Source: Syntrophomonas sp. DTU018
GTDB lineage: Bacteria; Bacillota; Syntrophomonadia; Syntrophomonadales; Syntrophomonadaceae
DNA length: 64,000 nucleotides
Direction: 5' to 3'
Assembly (NCBI GenBank): GCA_001513155.1
Contig: LFSR01000006.1
Location: forward strand, 63,938-127,937
The notes below the pieces were generated by a model. The model had not been told where the DNA came from, made no database searches, and was given only the letters and a program-made list of their open reading frames with translations. Both the position numbers and the translations under genes were made by a program. Positions 52,419 through 60,701 of the stretch are shown piece after piece. Positions within the stretch are counted from its first letter, which is position 1; the number at the start of each line of letters is the position of its first letter.

Positions 52419-55058
52419 ATGAACCTCAACCACTCTTTACATAAGCAAAGCTCTTTTCACCATATGAATCCTCTGCTTACCGTTTTATTGATACTATCCC
52501 TGACTTGGCTGGCCATATTGTGCTGGACTAATTCTGCCTGGGCAGACACGGGTGTTATCAAAGGCAGTGTGGTCAATATTCGGTCCGGTCCCGGCACCAA
52601 CTACCAAATTGTCGGCACCGTTTATCAAGGAACCCAGGTTACCGTCTCCCAGCAGCAAGGAGACTGGTACAAAATAACCATAGGAAATACTACCGGCTGG
52701 GTAAACGGTTCCTATATCACCGTGCAGGCTGCCGCCAAAGTTACTGTTACCGGCACCACGGTAAACTTACGTTCCGGACCGGGTACCAACTATGATATAG
52801 TGGGACAAGTAGCTAAAGGTGACACCTTAACTTATTTGGGCAGCGAGGGGTCCTGGTACAAAGTTCAAACCCCCCAGGGGAAGGTAGGCTATATTTCTGC
52901 GTCTTATGCGGAAAAGACAGGTGAAAAGACCACTGCTCCCAGTGGTACTGCTTCAACCCCATCGACACCGTCAGCATCAACGGGTAAACAAGTTAAAGTT
53001 AAGTCCGGTCCCATCAACGTGCGCAGCGGGCCGGGAACTAATTACGATAAAGTAGGCATGATTCCTGATCAGGGAGTATTCTCAGTGGTAGCCACCCAGG
53101 GAGACTGGTACCAGATCCGTTTGAATGATGGCACCAATGTCTGGGTAGCCGCTTGGCTGGTGGAAGAGGTAAAAAGCACCGGCACCACTCCGCCTACACC
53201 AACTCCATCTACTTCTGGTACAGGGACCACTACGCCAGTGGTATTCCTGGATGGCCAGCGCTTGAGTTTCGAGGTAGATCCTATTATAGAAAATGGCCGT
53301 ACCCTGGTACCTTTGCGGGCTATATTCGAAGCTATGGGAGCTGCTGTGCAATGGGATGCCGCTACCAATACCGTGACTGCGGTTCGGAACGGCACAAAAG
53401 TGATTTTACCTATTGGTTCCACTCAACCAACAGTTGACGGCCAAGTATGGCCTCTGGACGTTCCTGCCAAGATTATTAAGGATCGTACCTTAGCCCCCCT
53501 GCGCTTTGTCGGGGAAGCTTTCGGCGGCAAAGTAGAATGGGACCAGACTACCTACACTGTAACCATGACCTCTCCAGCCAGCAAAGAGACTCCCTCACTG
53601 GTTATAGTAGAAGATCCGGTAAACTTGCGCTCTGGCCCTGATTCTTCCTATGATAGAGTTGCCCTGTTGGAACCAGGTGAAAAACTGACCGTTATCAGCG
53701 AACGGGATGGCTGGTATGAGGTAAGCCGCGGCGGCACAAGAGGTTGGGTAGCCAGCTGGGTAGTGGATGTGGCCTGGGAAGCCAATGAACCTATTCCTGA
53801 TCCCAACCTGCCTCCTGAAGAGGAAACACCGGAAACACCTTCCACCAAACCGGACAAACCGGGAGAGGATGTAATCTGGCTGTCCTGTGAAAAGGATGAG
53901 ACAGGTTACACCATAGGTATCGAATCAGGAAGCACAATAGATGCCAAGATAAAAGAAGGTTCCAGCCAGGTAGTATATACCATCAAGGACCGGAAAGTAG
54001 AAGGCAAGTACTTGTTTGAAGAAACCCTGGGTAATTCTAAACTTACCATTAAGGGAACCCAGGATGGGGATGATGCAGTAGTCACTATTACCTTCCCCTC
54101 CGGAACCGAATACAGGACCGCCAGCGAACAGGGCGGCAAGAAAGAAGTATTAATCATCCCCAATTATATACTAAAGGTTGACCGCAAAGCCTTTAGTAAC
54201 AATGGAGAACGGCTGATTATAACCACAGCTCTGCCGCCTAAGTATTCAGCCCAGTTGAAAGGCGATCGGCTGGAAGTAACACTGGAAGGGGTAGTTCTAG
54301 GCAAGGCAGAAGATAAATATACCTTCAAGGACAGCGATCTAATCGACTCAGTGAGCTTTTCCGTCAAGGATGGCTCTACCTTGATTACGGTAAACACCAA
54401 TAATCTGGGCAAATACTCCTTAGGTCTGGGAGGCAGCTTGGGCAATGAGTTCAATATTATGATGGTAAATAAATCGGCAATCAAGTCCCGCCAGGATAAC
54501 CTGGTGGTAATTGATCCCGGCCATGGCGGCAACGATACCGGTGCCCGCGGCACCAAGGTGGATGAGAAAGAACTCAATTTGAAGGTTGCCCTGATGGTAG
54601 GAGAAATTCTTAAAAAGCACGGTGTGGATGTGGAATATACCCGGGATGATGATTCTACCGTAGGTTTGGAAACCCGGGCTGAAATAGCCAATGCTCTTAA
54701 TGCCGGCTTGTTTGTCTCCATTCACCATAATTCCACAACCACCCCAGACAAAGGCGGCACCGAGACCTATTACTATGCACCACCCGAACGGCCTGAACTG
54801 TTCATGCAAAAGGACGAACGCGAGAAACTGGCAAACGAAATCCATAAAAGGCTGATCAGCAACCTGCGTCGTACTGATAGAGGAGTAAAACAGGCAAATT
54901 ATTCGGTTTTGAGAAATACCCAGATGCCTTCTGTGCTGTGTGAAATCTGCTTCATCAGCAACCCGGAGGAACAGGACCTGGCTATGCAGAAAAGTTTCCA
55001 GCAACTAGCTGCCCAGGCTATAGCCGACGGAGTATTAAATTATATGAAGAAGCCATAG
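52419..55058 (+). CDS. N-acetylmuramoyl-L-alanine amidase with SH3 and copper-amine-oxidase-like domains
   Basis: An 879-residue exported wall hydrolase. In order: membrane/signal segment (about 20-42, ending AWAD); SH3b domains at about 45-98, 108-165 and 190-250 (VNIRSGPGTNY, VNLRSGPGTNY, INVRSGPGTNY); a copper-amine-oxidase N-like domain at 272-388 (FLDGQRLSFEVDP ... GRTLVPLRAIFEAMGA); a fourth SH3b at 391-450; a linker; an AMIN-like region to about 685; and an amidase_3 catalytic domain (VVIDPGHGGNDTGA at 697, SIHHN, CEICFISNPEE) to the end. It cuts the amide between MurNAc and L-Ala. Confidence 0.93.
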   Translation: MNLNHSLHKQSSFHHMNPLLTVLLILSLTWLAILCWTNSAWADTGVIKGSVVNIRSGPGTNYQIVGTVYQGTQVTVSQQQGDWYKITIGNTTGWVNGSYITVQAAAKVTVTGTTVNLRSGPGTNYDIVGQVAKGDTLTYLGSEGSWYKVQTPQGKVGYISASYAEKTGEKTTAPSGTASTPSTPSASTGKQVKVKSGPINVRSGPGTNYDKVGMIPDQGVFSVVATQGDWYQIRLNDGTNVWVAAWLVEEVKSTGTTPPTPTPSTSGTGTTTPVVFLDGQRLSFEVDPIIENGRTLVPLRAIFEAMGAAVQWDAATNTVTAVRNGTKVILPIGSTQPTVDGQVWPLDVPAKIIKDRTLAPLRFVGEAFGGKVEWDQTTYTVTMTSPASKETPSLVIVEDPVNLRSGPDSSYDRVALLEPGEKLTVISERDGWYEVSRGGTRGWVASWVVDVAWEANEPIPDPNLPPEEETPETPSTKPDKPGEDVIWLSCEKDETGYTIGIESGSTIDAKIKEGSSQVVYTIKDRKVEGKYLFEETLGNSKLTIKGTQDGDDAVVTITFPSGTEYRTASEQGGKKEVLIIPNYILKVDRKAFSNNGERLIITTALPPKYSAQLKGDRLEVTLEGVVLGKAEDKYTFKDSDLIDSVSFSVKDGSTLITVNTNNLGKYSLGLGGSLGNEFNIMMVNKSAIKSRQDNLVVIDPGHGGNDTGARGTKVDEKELNLKVALMVGEILKKHGVDVEYTRDDDSTVGLETRAEIANALNAGLFVSIHHNSTTTPDKGGTETYYYAPPERPELFMQKDEREKLANEIHKRLISNLRRTDRGVKQANYSVLRNTQMPSVLCEICFISNPEEQDLAMQKSFQQLAAQAIADGVLNYMKKP

Positions 55059-55161
55059 AAATAAACGGGAGATAAAATAATTTTAAACAATATGCCGCGG
55101 TTTACGATAATACTTATAGACATGCCATCTAACTAGCGGCTAGTGTCAGGAGGTTAAGGAA

Positions 55162-56985
55162 ATGAAGCGTAGGATATCGTCAATATCGATTGTACTAATG
55201 GGCTTGTTAGCAATAGGAATATTAATTTTACCCAGTAGTGTACAAGCAGACGCATCCCCTAAGGTATTAATCGATGGGCAGGAATTAAAGTCGGATGTAC
55301 CAGGGATTATTCATGAAGGCCGTACACTGGTACCTTTCCGTGCGATTTTGGAAGCTCTTAATGCTTCGGTGTCATGGGACGAACAGGAGCGTAAGGTATA
55401 TGCAGTCAAGGGACAAACGGAAATTATTCTGCAAATCGATAACAAGATCGCTTGGGTCAATGCTCGTACTGTAGCTTTAGATGTCCCAGCTACCATTTTC
55501 GAAGGCCGCACAATGGTACCGGTCCGCTTTGTGGCTGAGTCTTTAGGAGAAACCGTAAACTGGGACTCCGAGCGAAGAATAGTAAGCATTGAAACCAATA
55601 AAGAACAACTATCACCCCAGCAGCCAATTGAAACGCCGCAAGAGAAAAATAATGAGTATACCAGCGGCAGCATTTTGCAGGAAAACAAAGCCTTTGAATA
55701 CTCACCTGGGAATTCAGCCATGTTTTTAAAGGGTACTCAAATAGACTTCTACCCCAACGGAAAGGTTAAAGCTGGAACTCTGGCTGAAGATACTCTACTT
55801 AAATACAATGACTCAACATCGATTGTTTTCAAAAAGGAAAAACAAGTTGAGTTTTCTGAGCAAGGTTGGGTCAAAAAAGCAACCTTGTTAAATGATTCTC
55901 GTTTACCATATCTGCTGTCGCGGCCCAATGCCAGCCTGCCATTTAATAACACTGATGGCATGTCAGCTACCTTCAAGGCGGGAACAGAGATCACTTTCGA
56001 TAAGGGGCGAGTTACCTGTGGAACTCTATTAAATGATACAACCCTTCGCTATCAATATGGGGCCTTAACGGAGTTTCTTGGCGGGACCGAGGTTAAATTT
56101 AACGAAAACGGTCTAGTTGTTGAAGGTGTTCTGAGCCAACCCGCTCGGCTTCAGTTCATCGATCATAAGCTTACTGATAAGGATGCCTACGCTGAGTTCA
56201 AAGAAAGGACCTCAATTCTTTTCCATGATAATGGTTATGTAGCCAGCGGCACTTTGCGTTTCAATACCGAGCTTCAGTATTATAAAGATCGGTGGGCTGT
56301 ATTTGCGAAAAACACCGTAGTTAAGTTCAACGAAAAGGGATATGTTCGTGCCGGCGTACTAGGCGAGTACGCAAAATTAGAGCAAGCCAACAATCAAGAA
56401 CATGGTTTTGCGGAAGGCAGTGAGGTGGTTTTCAACGATCAAGGTTATGTAGTAAGCGGTGTCTTGGGATCCGATCTGAATATGCAAGGCGGTATCTTCA
56501 GAAGTGACCGTCCTATTGAATTCTGGGATAACGGAAATATCAAAACCGCAACTCTGCGATATGATTCTTATCTTTCCTATAATGATAGAGATACTGCCCA
56601 GTTCAAAATGGATACAGTTGTTAACTTCCATGAAAATGGTAGAGTTGCCAAAGGTACCTTAAAATATCATGAAGACCTTCCCTATACTAAGCGCCTTTAT
56701 TCCAATAAAGTGACTTTCCAGGCGGACACTACAGTTGAATTCGATGAGCAAGGTCTGGTAATCAAGGGATATCTATTCAAAGATGCTGTTTTGGAATACG
56801 CTTCCAAGAAGAGCACCGCTTTCAAGGCAGGAGAAATAAGTTTTGCCAACGGATATGTTTCCAAGGGTACCCTGCAGCACCCAACCGAACTTGAAAATGT
56901 AAACGGAGCCATAGTATCATATCCGGCTCACGGAACGGTTACCTTTAATGAGCAAGGACAAGTAATCAGCGTAGTAGGGCCATAA
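55162..56985 (+). CDS. Secreted protein with copper-amine-oxidase-like domain and about twelve MORN-like repeats
   Basis: A 607-residue exported protein: signal peptide (about 1-30), a copper-amine-oxidase N-like domain (33-140, VLIDGQELKSDVPGIIHEGR, GRTMVPVRFVAESLG), a short linker, then from residue 187 to the end about twelve units of 33-40 residues with the pattern F-K-x-G-T-x-V-x-F-N-E-x-G-x-V-x-x-G-T-L-x-x-x-x-x-L-x-Y. This resembles MORN repeats but is not the classic form. Each unit likely makes a beta-hairpin and together an elongated sheet. Function unknown; a surface or spore-coat filament or scaffold is a guess. AGGAGG precedes the ATG. Confidence 0.85.
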   Translation: MKRRISSISIVLMGLLAIGILILPSSVQADASPKVLIDGQELKSDVPGIIHEGRTLVPFRAILEALNASVSWDEQERKVYAVKGQTEIILQIDNKIAWVNARTVALDVPATIFEGRTMVPVRFVAESLGETVNWDSERRIVSIETNKEQLSPQQPIETPQEKNNEYTSGSILQENKAFEYSPGNSAMFLKGTQIDFYPNGKVKAGTLAEDTLLKYNDSTSIVFKKEKQVEFSEQGWVKKATLLNDSRLPYLLSRPNASLPFNNTDGMSATFKAGTEITFDKGRVTCGTLLNDTTLRYQYGALTEFLGGTEVKFNENGLVVEGVLSQPARLQFIDHKLTDKDAYAEFKERTSILFHDNGYVASGTLRFNTELQYYKDRWAVFAKNTVVKFNEKGYVRAGVLGEYAKLEQANNQEHGFAEGSEVVFNDQGYVVSGVLGSDLNMQGGIFRSDRPIEFWDNGNIKTATLRYDSYLSYNDRDTAQFKMDTVVNFHENGRVAKGTLKYHEDLPYTKRLYSNKVTFQADTTVEFDEQGLVIKGYLFKDAVLEYASKKSTAFKAGEISFANGYVSKGTLQHPTELENVNGAIVSYPAHGTVTFNEQGQVISVVGP

Positions 56986-57000
56986 TAAAGAGGTGATGGT

Positions 57001-57801
57001 ATGGCCGAATGTACTATAGTATCCAAGTTGACTACGCCAAAAGAAGACATTTATGATCCCTATCGCAAAAGCAGAACAAATCAGAGTAATAAATTTGCCG
57101 GCTTCTTGGAGAAAGCATTAGATAATAGCAGTACCCATACCCAAGTGCAACAAAGCAGGCTGTTGCTCAATGACAGCCAGTTTATCAATGCGAATGTGCG
57201 TCCAGTTGAGTTATCTTGGATGGAACAGACATCAAATATAAGTGATGCTGCAACTTCTGTCTTAACTGATAGCACAGGGTATGACAACATTAGCGCGGAA
57301 GAGAAGAGCTTTCTTGACAGTATCCGACCCGAGTTCTACGATGATGCTCGGTATGCACAAATACTAAAAGATTATGATGAGAGATTAGGGTTGTTAAACC
57401 CTTACAATCTTCCCCGTACAGCTTCTGGTTTTCAATTGGTTACCTGGCCTCAGCCAGGCAAATCAGCCAGTACAGAGATGGTTAGGCCGCCCAGCTTTAC
57501 GCTGTCAGGAGGGGGGATCATGCGTACAGACTACACCAAGAGTGGCGAAGTAAAAACATTTATCCCGGTAACAGAATGGCGTAAAGTGCTGGATGGAGGA
57601 GCTTCTGGAGTCGGTTCAGTTTACAGCCAACAACTGCCTTGGGGATTTAGGTGCTACTTTGATCGTGGAGGAGGCCCCCCTTATCATTTGGGATATAAGG
57701 AAAACGGTTTTTCTCAAAGAGTGGAAGAGTATTTAAAACGTACCGAATCTGGCAGCAGAGAGGAATTACAGGCCAAGTTGGAGAATATACTTCTCGGTTA
57801 A
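57001..57801 (+). CDS. Protein of unknown function beside the copper-amine-oxidase-like genes
   Basis: A 266-residue soluble protein without a signal peptide or membrane segment. I recognise no family. Visible features: a polar N-terminus with FAGFLEKALDN (about 33-43), a middle helical part (ISAEEKSFLDSIRPEFYDDA, AQILKDYDERLG), and a glycine-rich C-terminal half (SLSGGGIMRTDY, SQQLPWGFRCYFDRGGGPPYH). The gap to the gene before is 15 bp and to the next about 33 bp, so it is likely cotranscribed with both. AGAGGTGATGGT precedes the ATG. Confidence 0.75.
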   Translation: MAECTIVSKLTTPKEDIYDPYRKSRTNQSNKFAGFLEKALDNSSTHTQVQQSRLLLNDSQFINANVRPVELSWMEQTSNISDAATSVLTDSTGYDNISAEEKSFLDSIRPEFYDDARYAQILKDYDERLGLLNPYNLPRTASGFQLVTWPQPGKSASTEMVRPPSFTLSGGGIMRTDYTKSGEVKTFIPVTEWRKVLDGGASGVGSVYSQQLPWGFRCYFDRGGGPPYHLGYKENGFSQRVEEYLKRTESGSREELQAKLENILLG

Positions 57802-57834
57802 TAATTCCAAGATAGCCGCTAGAGGAGGATGGGA

Positions 57835-58581
57835 ATGAGAAAAAATATCGCAATTGTATTACTGGCCTTGTTAATGGTAGGATTACTGGCCAACACAGTA
57901 TTAGCTGCTCCCAAGGTTTATGTCAACGGCTTGCAAGTAAAATTCGATGATGTAGAACCAATTATTGACAATGGACGAGTACTGGTTCCTTTACGGGCCA
58001 TTTTCGAATCCCTTCAAGCTGAAGTAAACTGGGACCCCAGCACTCAGACCATCACCGCAATATCTAAACATGGTGCTGAGTTGACTCTGACCATTGGCAG
58101 TACCACAGGACGGTTAGTAAAGAAAAATAATGAGGTTACTTCAATAACTATGGATGTACCACCTAAAATCATCAATGGCCGTACTCTGGTGCCTTTACGG
58201 GTTGTAGGTGAAAGCTTCAATAAGGATGTTAACTGGCAGGCAGCCGGTTTAAGTGCTTACATTGACGACCCGAAAAACTATGATCATTATGTGGGCGAAG
58301 CTGATTATTACTATAATGTCAAAGACTGGGGTAGAGCTCTTTACTGGTATGGTAAAGCAATCGAAGTTGCTCCCGATGATCATGCAGTTCTGTACAAGCG
58401 TGCCTATTGCAATCTTCAAAATTCCAACTTGAATGCGGCTATGTTTGACTTGAACAAGGCTATTTCTTTAGCACCTGAGACAGCAGAATATTATAAACTA
58501 AGAGCTACAGTAAATGAGAAAATGGGTAAGACCAAAGAAGCTGCCTCGGATAATCAGCGAGCCGCCGATCTAAGTGAGTAA
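57835..58581 (+). CDS. Secreted protein with copper-amine-oxidase-like domain and TPR repeats
   Basis: A 248-residue exported protein: signal peptide (about 1-24, ending VLAAP), copper-amine-oxidase N-like domain (about 25-138, VYVNGLQVKFDDVEPIIDNG and GRTLVPLRVVGESF), then two to three TPR units (AEDYYYNVKDWGRALYWYGKAIEVAP; AVLYKRAYCNLQN; AEYYKLRATVNEKMGKTKEA). TPRs suggest protein binding on the outer surface. ATG at 57835 is preferred over 57829 because AGAGGAGG then lies 7 bases ahead. It shares its first domain with two neighbours. A hairpin follows. Confidence 0.85.
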   Translation: MRKNIAIVLLALLMVGLLANTVLAAPKVYVNGLQVKFDDVEPIIDNGRVLVPLRAIFESLQAEVNWDPSTQTITAISKHGAELTLTIGSTTGRLVKKNNEVTSITMDVPPKIINGRTLVPLRVVGESFNKDVNWQAAGLSAYIDDPKNYDHYVGEADYYYNVKDWGRALYWYGKAIEVAPDDHAVLYKRAYCNLQNSNLNAAMFDLNKAISLAPETAEYYKLRATVNEKMGKTKEAASDNQRAADLSE

Positions 58582-58593
58582 TAGCAAACCCTG

Positions 58594-58626
58594 GAGGAGG
58601 CAGACACCACCTGCCTCCTCTCTTCT
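58594..58626 (+). terminator. Hairpin after the TPR protein, probable terminator
   Basis: A perfect 10-bp stem GAGGAGGCAG/CTGCCTCCTC with a 7-base loop, followed by a weak TCTTCTAT tail. Confidence 0.6.
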
Positions 58627-58815
58627 ATAATAAGCCTTATGTGCACTCAGGCTGGTCATATCCCTGCCTTTTTTATATGCTAGTCTATGTGTGGGCGGCG
58701 TTTTTACGTTTATGCAGGATTCCAAGGGAGTATGTTGAAAAACTTAACTTATGCGAAGTAAATGATTAATTGCTTCTGAGTGTGTTATTGCCGTAACAAA
58801 GAATTCCTATAAATT

Positions 58816-58953
58816 GTCATTGCACCCTAAGGGTACTTCACCCTTCGGGTGCTCCTGATGTGTTCAAACCCTACGGGTTATAAACACAATTAAGGTTGCT
58901 GATGTTCGTTATCGCTCACAGCTAATGTGCGAGGAGCACAGCGACGTAGCATC
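58816..58953. repeat. Small hairpins and a decayed family-1 fragment
   Basis: Three short palindromes follow one another: ACCCTAAGGGT, CACCCTTCGGGTG and AACCCTACGGGTT; a related GCACCCGAAGGGTGC occurs at 60559-60573. At 58926-58953 GTGCGAGGAGCACAGCGACG looks like a degraded family-1 arm. They lie in the 466-bp gap before the Wzz-like gene; no gene is seen. Confidence 0.55.
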
Positions 58954-59047
58954 TAAATCAACAAAAAAATATAAATAATAAGCGTGAATCAGCGTCTAAT
59001 AAATCATAAAGGTGGTAATAGAAACGCATATGGAAGAGAGAAATAAT

Positions 59048-59938
59048 ATGCAAAATTACTATGATGATGAGATCGACTTAAGAGAAATATTCAATGTCCT
59101 CTGGAAGTGGAAATGGACGATTATAGGTGTAACCGTTGCCTTCATGATAATAGCTTTTGTTGTTAGTAAATTCATTATGGATCCAGTTTACGAAGCCCGC
59201 ACGGTAGTGGCACCTGCCAACCTAAATGCCTTGAATGCTTCTTCTCTGGCTTATGTGGTGGATGCCGAGAATAGTTTGCAGTGGCAGATGAGTGAAGATG
59301 TAAAATCAATGTTGAAGCTGCCCCAGGTAAATATTAATAATTTTAACGCTCTGGTAATTTCTGACCATGTATTAGCCAGAAGCCGCCAGGCCTTAAACCT
59401 AGATCAGAGTTTAAGAGAAATGCGTGAGCGAGTGAAGATAAATCATAAAGCTGAGACCAATACCACTGAAATAGTAGTTTCCGGAACCGACCCCCAGGAA
59501 AACAGTGACTTGGCTAATGAACTGGTCAATCAGACCATTACCTATGCCCGGGAATTGAACCTGGAATATATAAACAGTATGATAGCTACGCTGGAGTCCC
59601 AGTTAGAACAGGCGGAAATTAAATTAACTGAAGCTATAAATAATCCGCAAGCAACTGCAGGTGATAATGCCCGCAACAAACGGGAGGTAGAGCGGCGCGA
59701 ACAGATGGTAGACTTACTCAGCGGCAAATTAATGGAGATACAATTACTGCAATCATCTCTAAGTAATCAGCATGAGATCATTGTCTTATCCCCAGCAACA
59801 CCACCTAAAGAACCCGTTGCCCCCAGAGTAATGTTAAATACAGCCATTGCCGCCGTACTAGGCTTTATGTTAGTAATTTTCGCCGTATTTATCATCGAGT
59901 ACATGCGCTCTGCACCAAACCAAAATAAATCCGCATAA
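59048..59938 (+). CDS. Polysaccharide chain-length determinant, Wzz/YveK-like
   Basis: A 296-residue protein with the Wzz topology: cytoplasmic N-terminus (EIDLREIFNVLWKWKW), a first membrane segment (about 24-42), a large extracellular coiled-coil part (ATLESQLEQAEIKLTEAI), and a second membrane segment (about 262-282) after the proline-rich PATPPKEPVAPR. It lacks a C-terminal kinase, like Gram-positive CapA/YveK partners. ATG at 59030 (or GTG at 59012) is an alternative start, since no ribosome site is clearly best. Confidence 0.85.
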   Translation: MQNYYDDEIDLREIFNVLWKWKWTIIGVTVAFMIIAFVVSKFIMDPVYEARTVVAPANLNALNASSLAYVVDAENSLQWQMSEDVKSMLKLPQVNINNFNALVISDHVLARSRQALNLDQSLREMRERVKINHKAETNTTEIVVSGTDPQENSDLANELVNQTITYARELNLEYINSMIATLESQLEQAEIKLTEAINNPQATAGDNARNKREVERREQMVDLLSGKLMEIQLLQSSLSNQHEIIVLSPATPPKEPVAPRVMLNTAIAAVLGFMLVIFAVFIIEYMRSAPNQNKSA

Positions 59939-59958
59939 ATCTTAAATGACACAGATGT

Positions 59959-59975
59959 ACGCAGATTACGCAGAT
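59959..59975. repeat. Family-5 repeat, inverted copy
   Basis: ACGCAGATTACGCAGAT, the reverse complement of the ATCTGCGT(A)ATCTGCGT repeats that stand on the other side of the broken GxxExxY gene. Confidence 0.65.
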
Positions 59976-60032
59976 AAATAATCGGCAAATTCGTTAATCT
60001 GCACCTTATTCTAATAAAAAGGAATTTAGAGC

Positions 60033-60435
60033 ATGACCCACTCGGATAACGACTATAAGCATATAGACCTAACCGAGAAAATTATAGGCTGTGCCTACAA
60101 GGTATACCTACAAGGTATACAACGAACTGGGTGCTGGCTTTATAGAGAAAGTTTATGAGAATGCACTAATGATAGAATTGAAAAATGAAGGATTAGCTAC
60201 TCAGCAACAATATCCGGTTAAAGTGTATTACAAGGGAACCCTGATAGGAGATTACGTAGCTGATATAGTTGTGGAGGAAAAAGTGATTGTTGAATTGAAA
60301 GCAGTCAGTCAACTCACAAAAGCACGTGAGGTTCAACTAGTAAACTATTTGAAGGTAACCAGACTTGAAGTGGGACTACTGATTAATTTCGGAGACCAGG
60401 TATCAATCAAACGAAAAGTATTATCAAGAAAGTAA
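60033..60435 (+). pseudogene. GxxExxY-family gene broken by a 13-bp tandem duplication
   Basis: From ATG 60033 (AAAAAGGA ahead) the frame reads MTHSDNDYKHIDLTEKIIGC-AYKVY, then CTACAAGGTATAC occurs twice in a row (60095-60107, 60108-60120) and shifts the frame to an early stop. Skipping one copy restores AYKVYNELGAGFIEKVYENAL and the whole GxxExxY protein to residue 129 (AVSQLTKAREVQLVNYL, LLINFG). The family is of unclear role, often near nuclease-like or polysaccharide genes. A GTG at 60091 could still make a 114-residue product lacking the first 20 residues. Confidence 0.85.
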
Positions 60436-60474
60436 CATACACGCAGATGAATGTAAAAATAAAAAATCATCAGT

Positions 60475-60681
60475 AATCTGCGTTAATCTGCGTCAGAAAA
60501 AATGAAATATCTGCGTAAACAATACGTAACATTAAGTAGACCGTTAGGTATATCTCTAGCACCCGAAGGGTGCGGAGACAGCGTTTATAAAAAATATAAG
60601 AAAGAAAAAAATGATAAAAATCAGCGAATATCTGCGTTCATCTGCGTCAGAAAAAATGAAATATCAGCGTAAATCTGCGTC
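60475..60681. repeat. Family-5 repeats (ATCTGCGT), two direct copies
   Basis: 60475-60518 and 60620-60681 both contain ATCTGCGT-N-ATCTGCGTCAG followed by AAAAAATGAAATAT. They fill most of the 266-bp gap between the broken GxxExxY gene and the polymerase gene. Confidence 0.75.
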
Positions 60682-60701
60682 GAAGTTTCTCGGAGACATC
60701 T

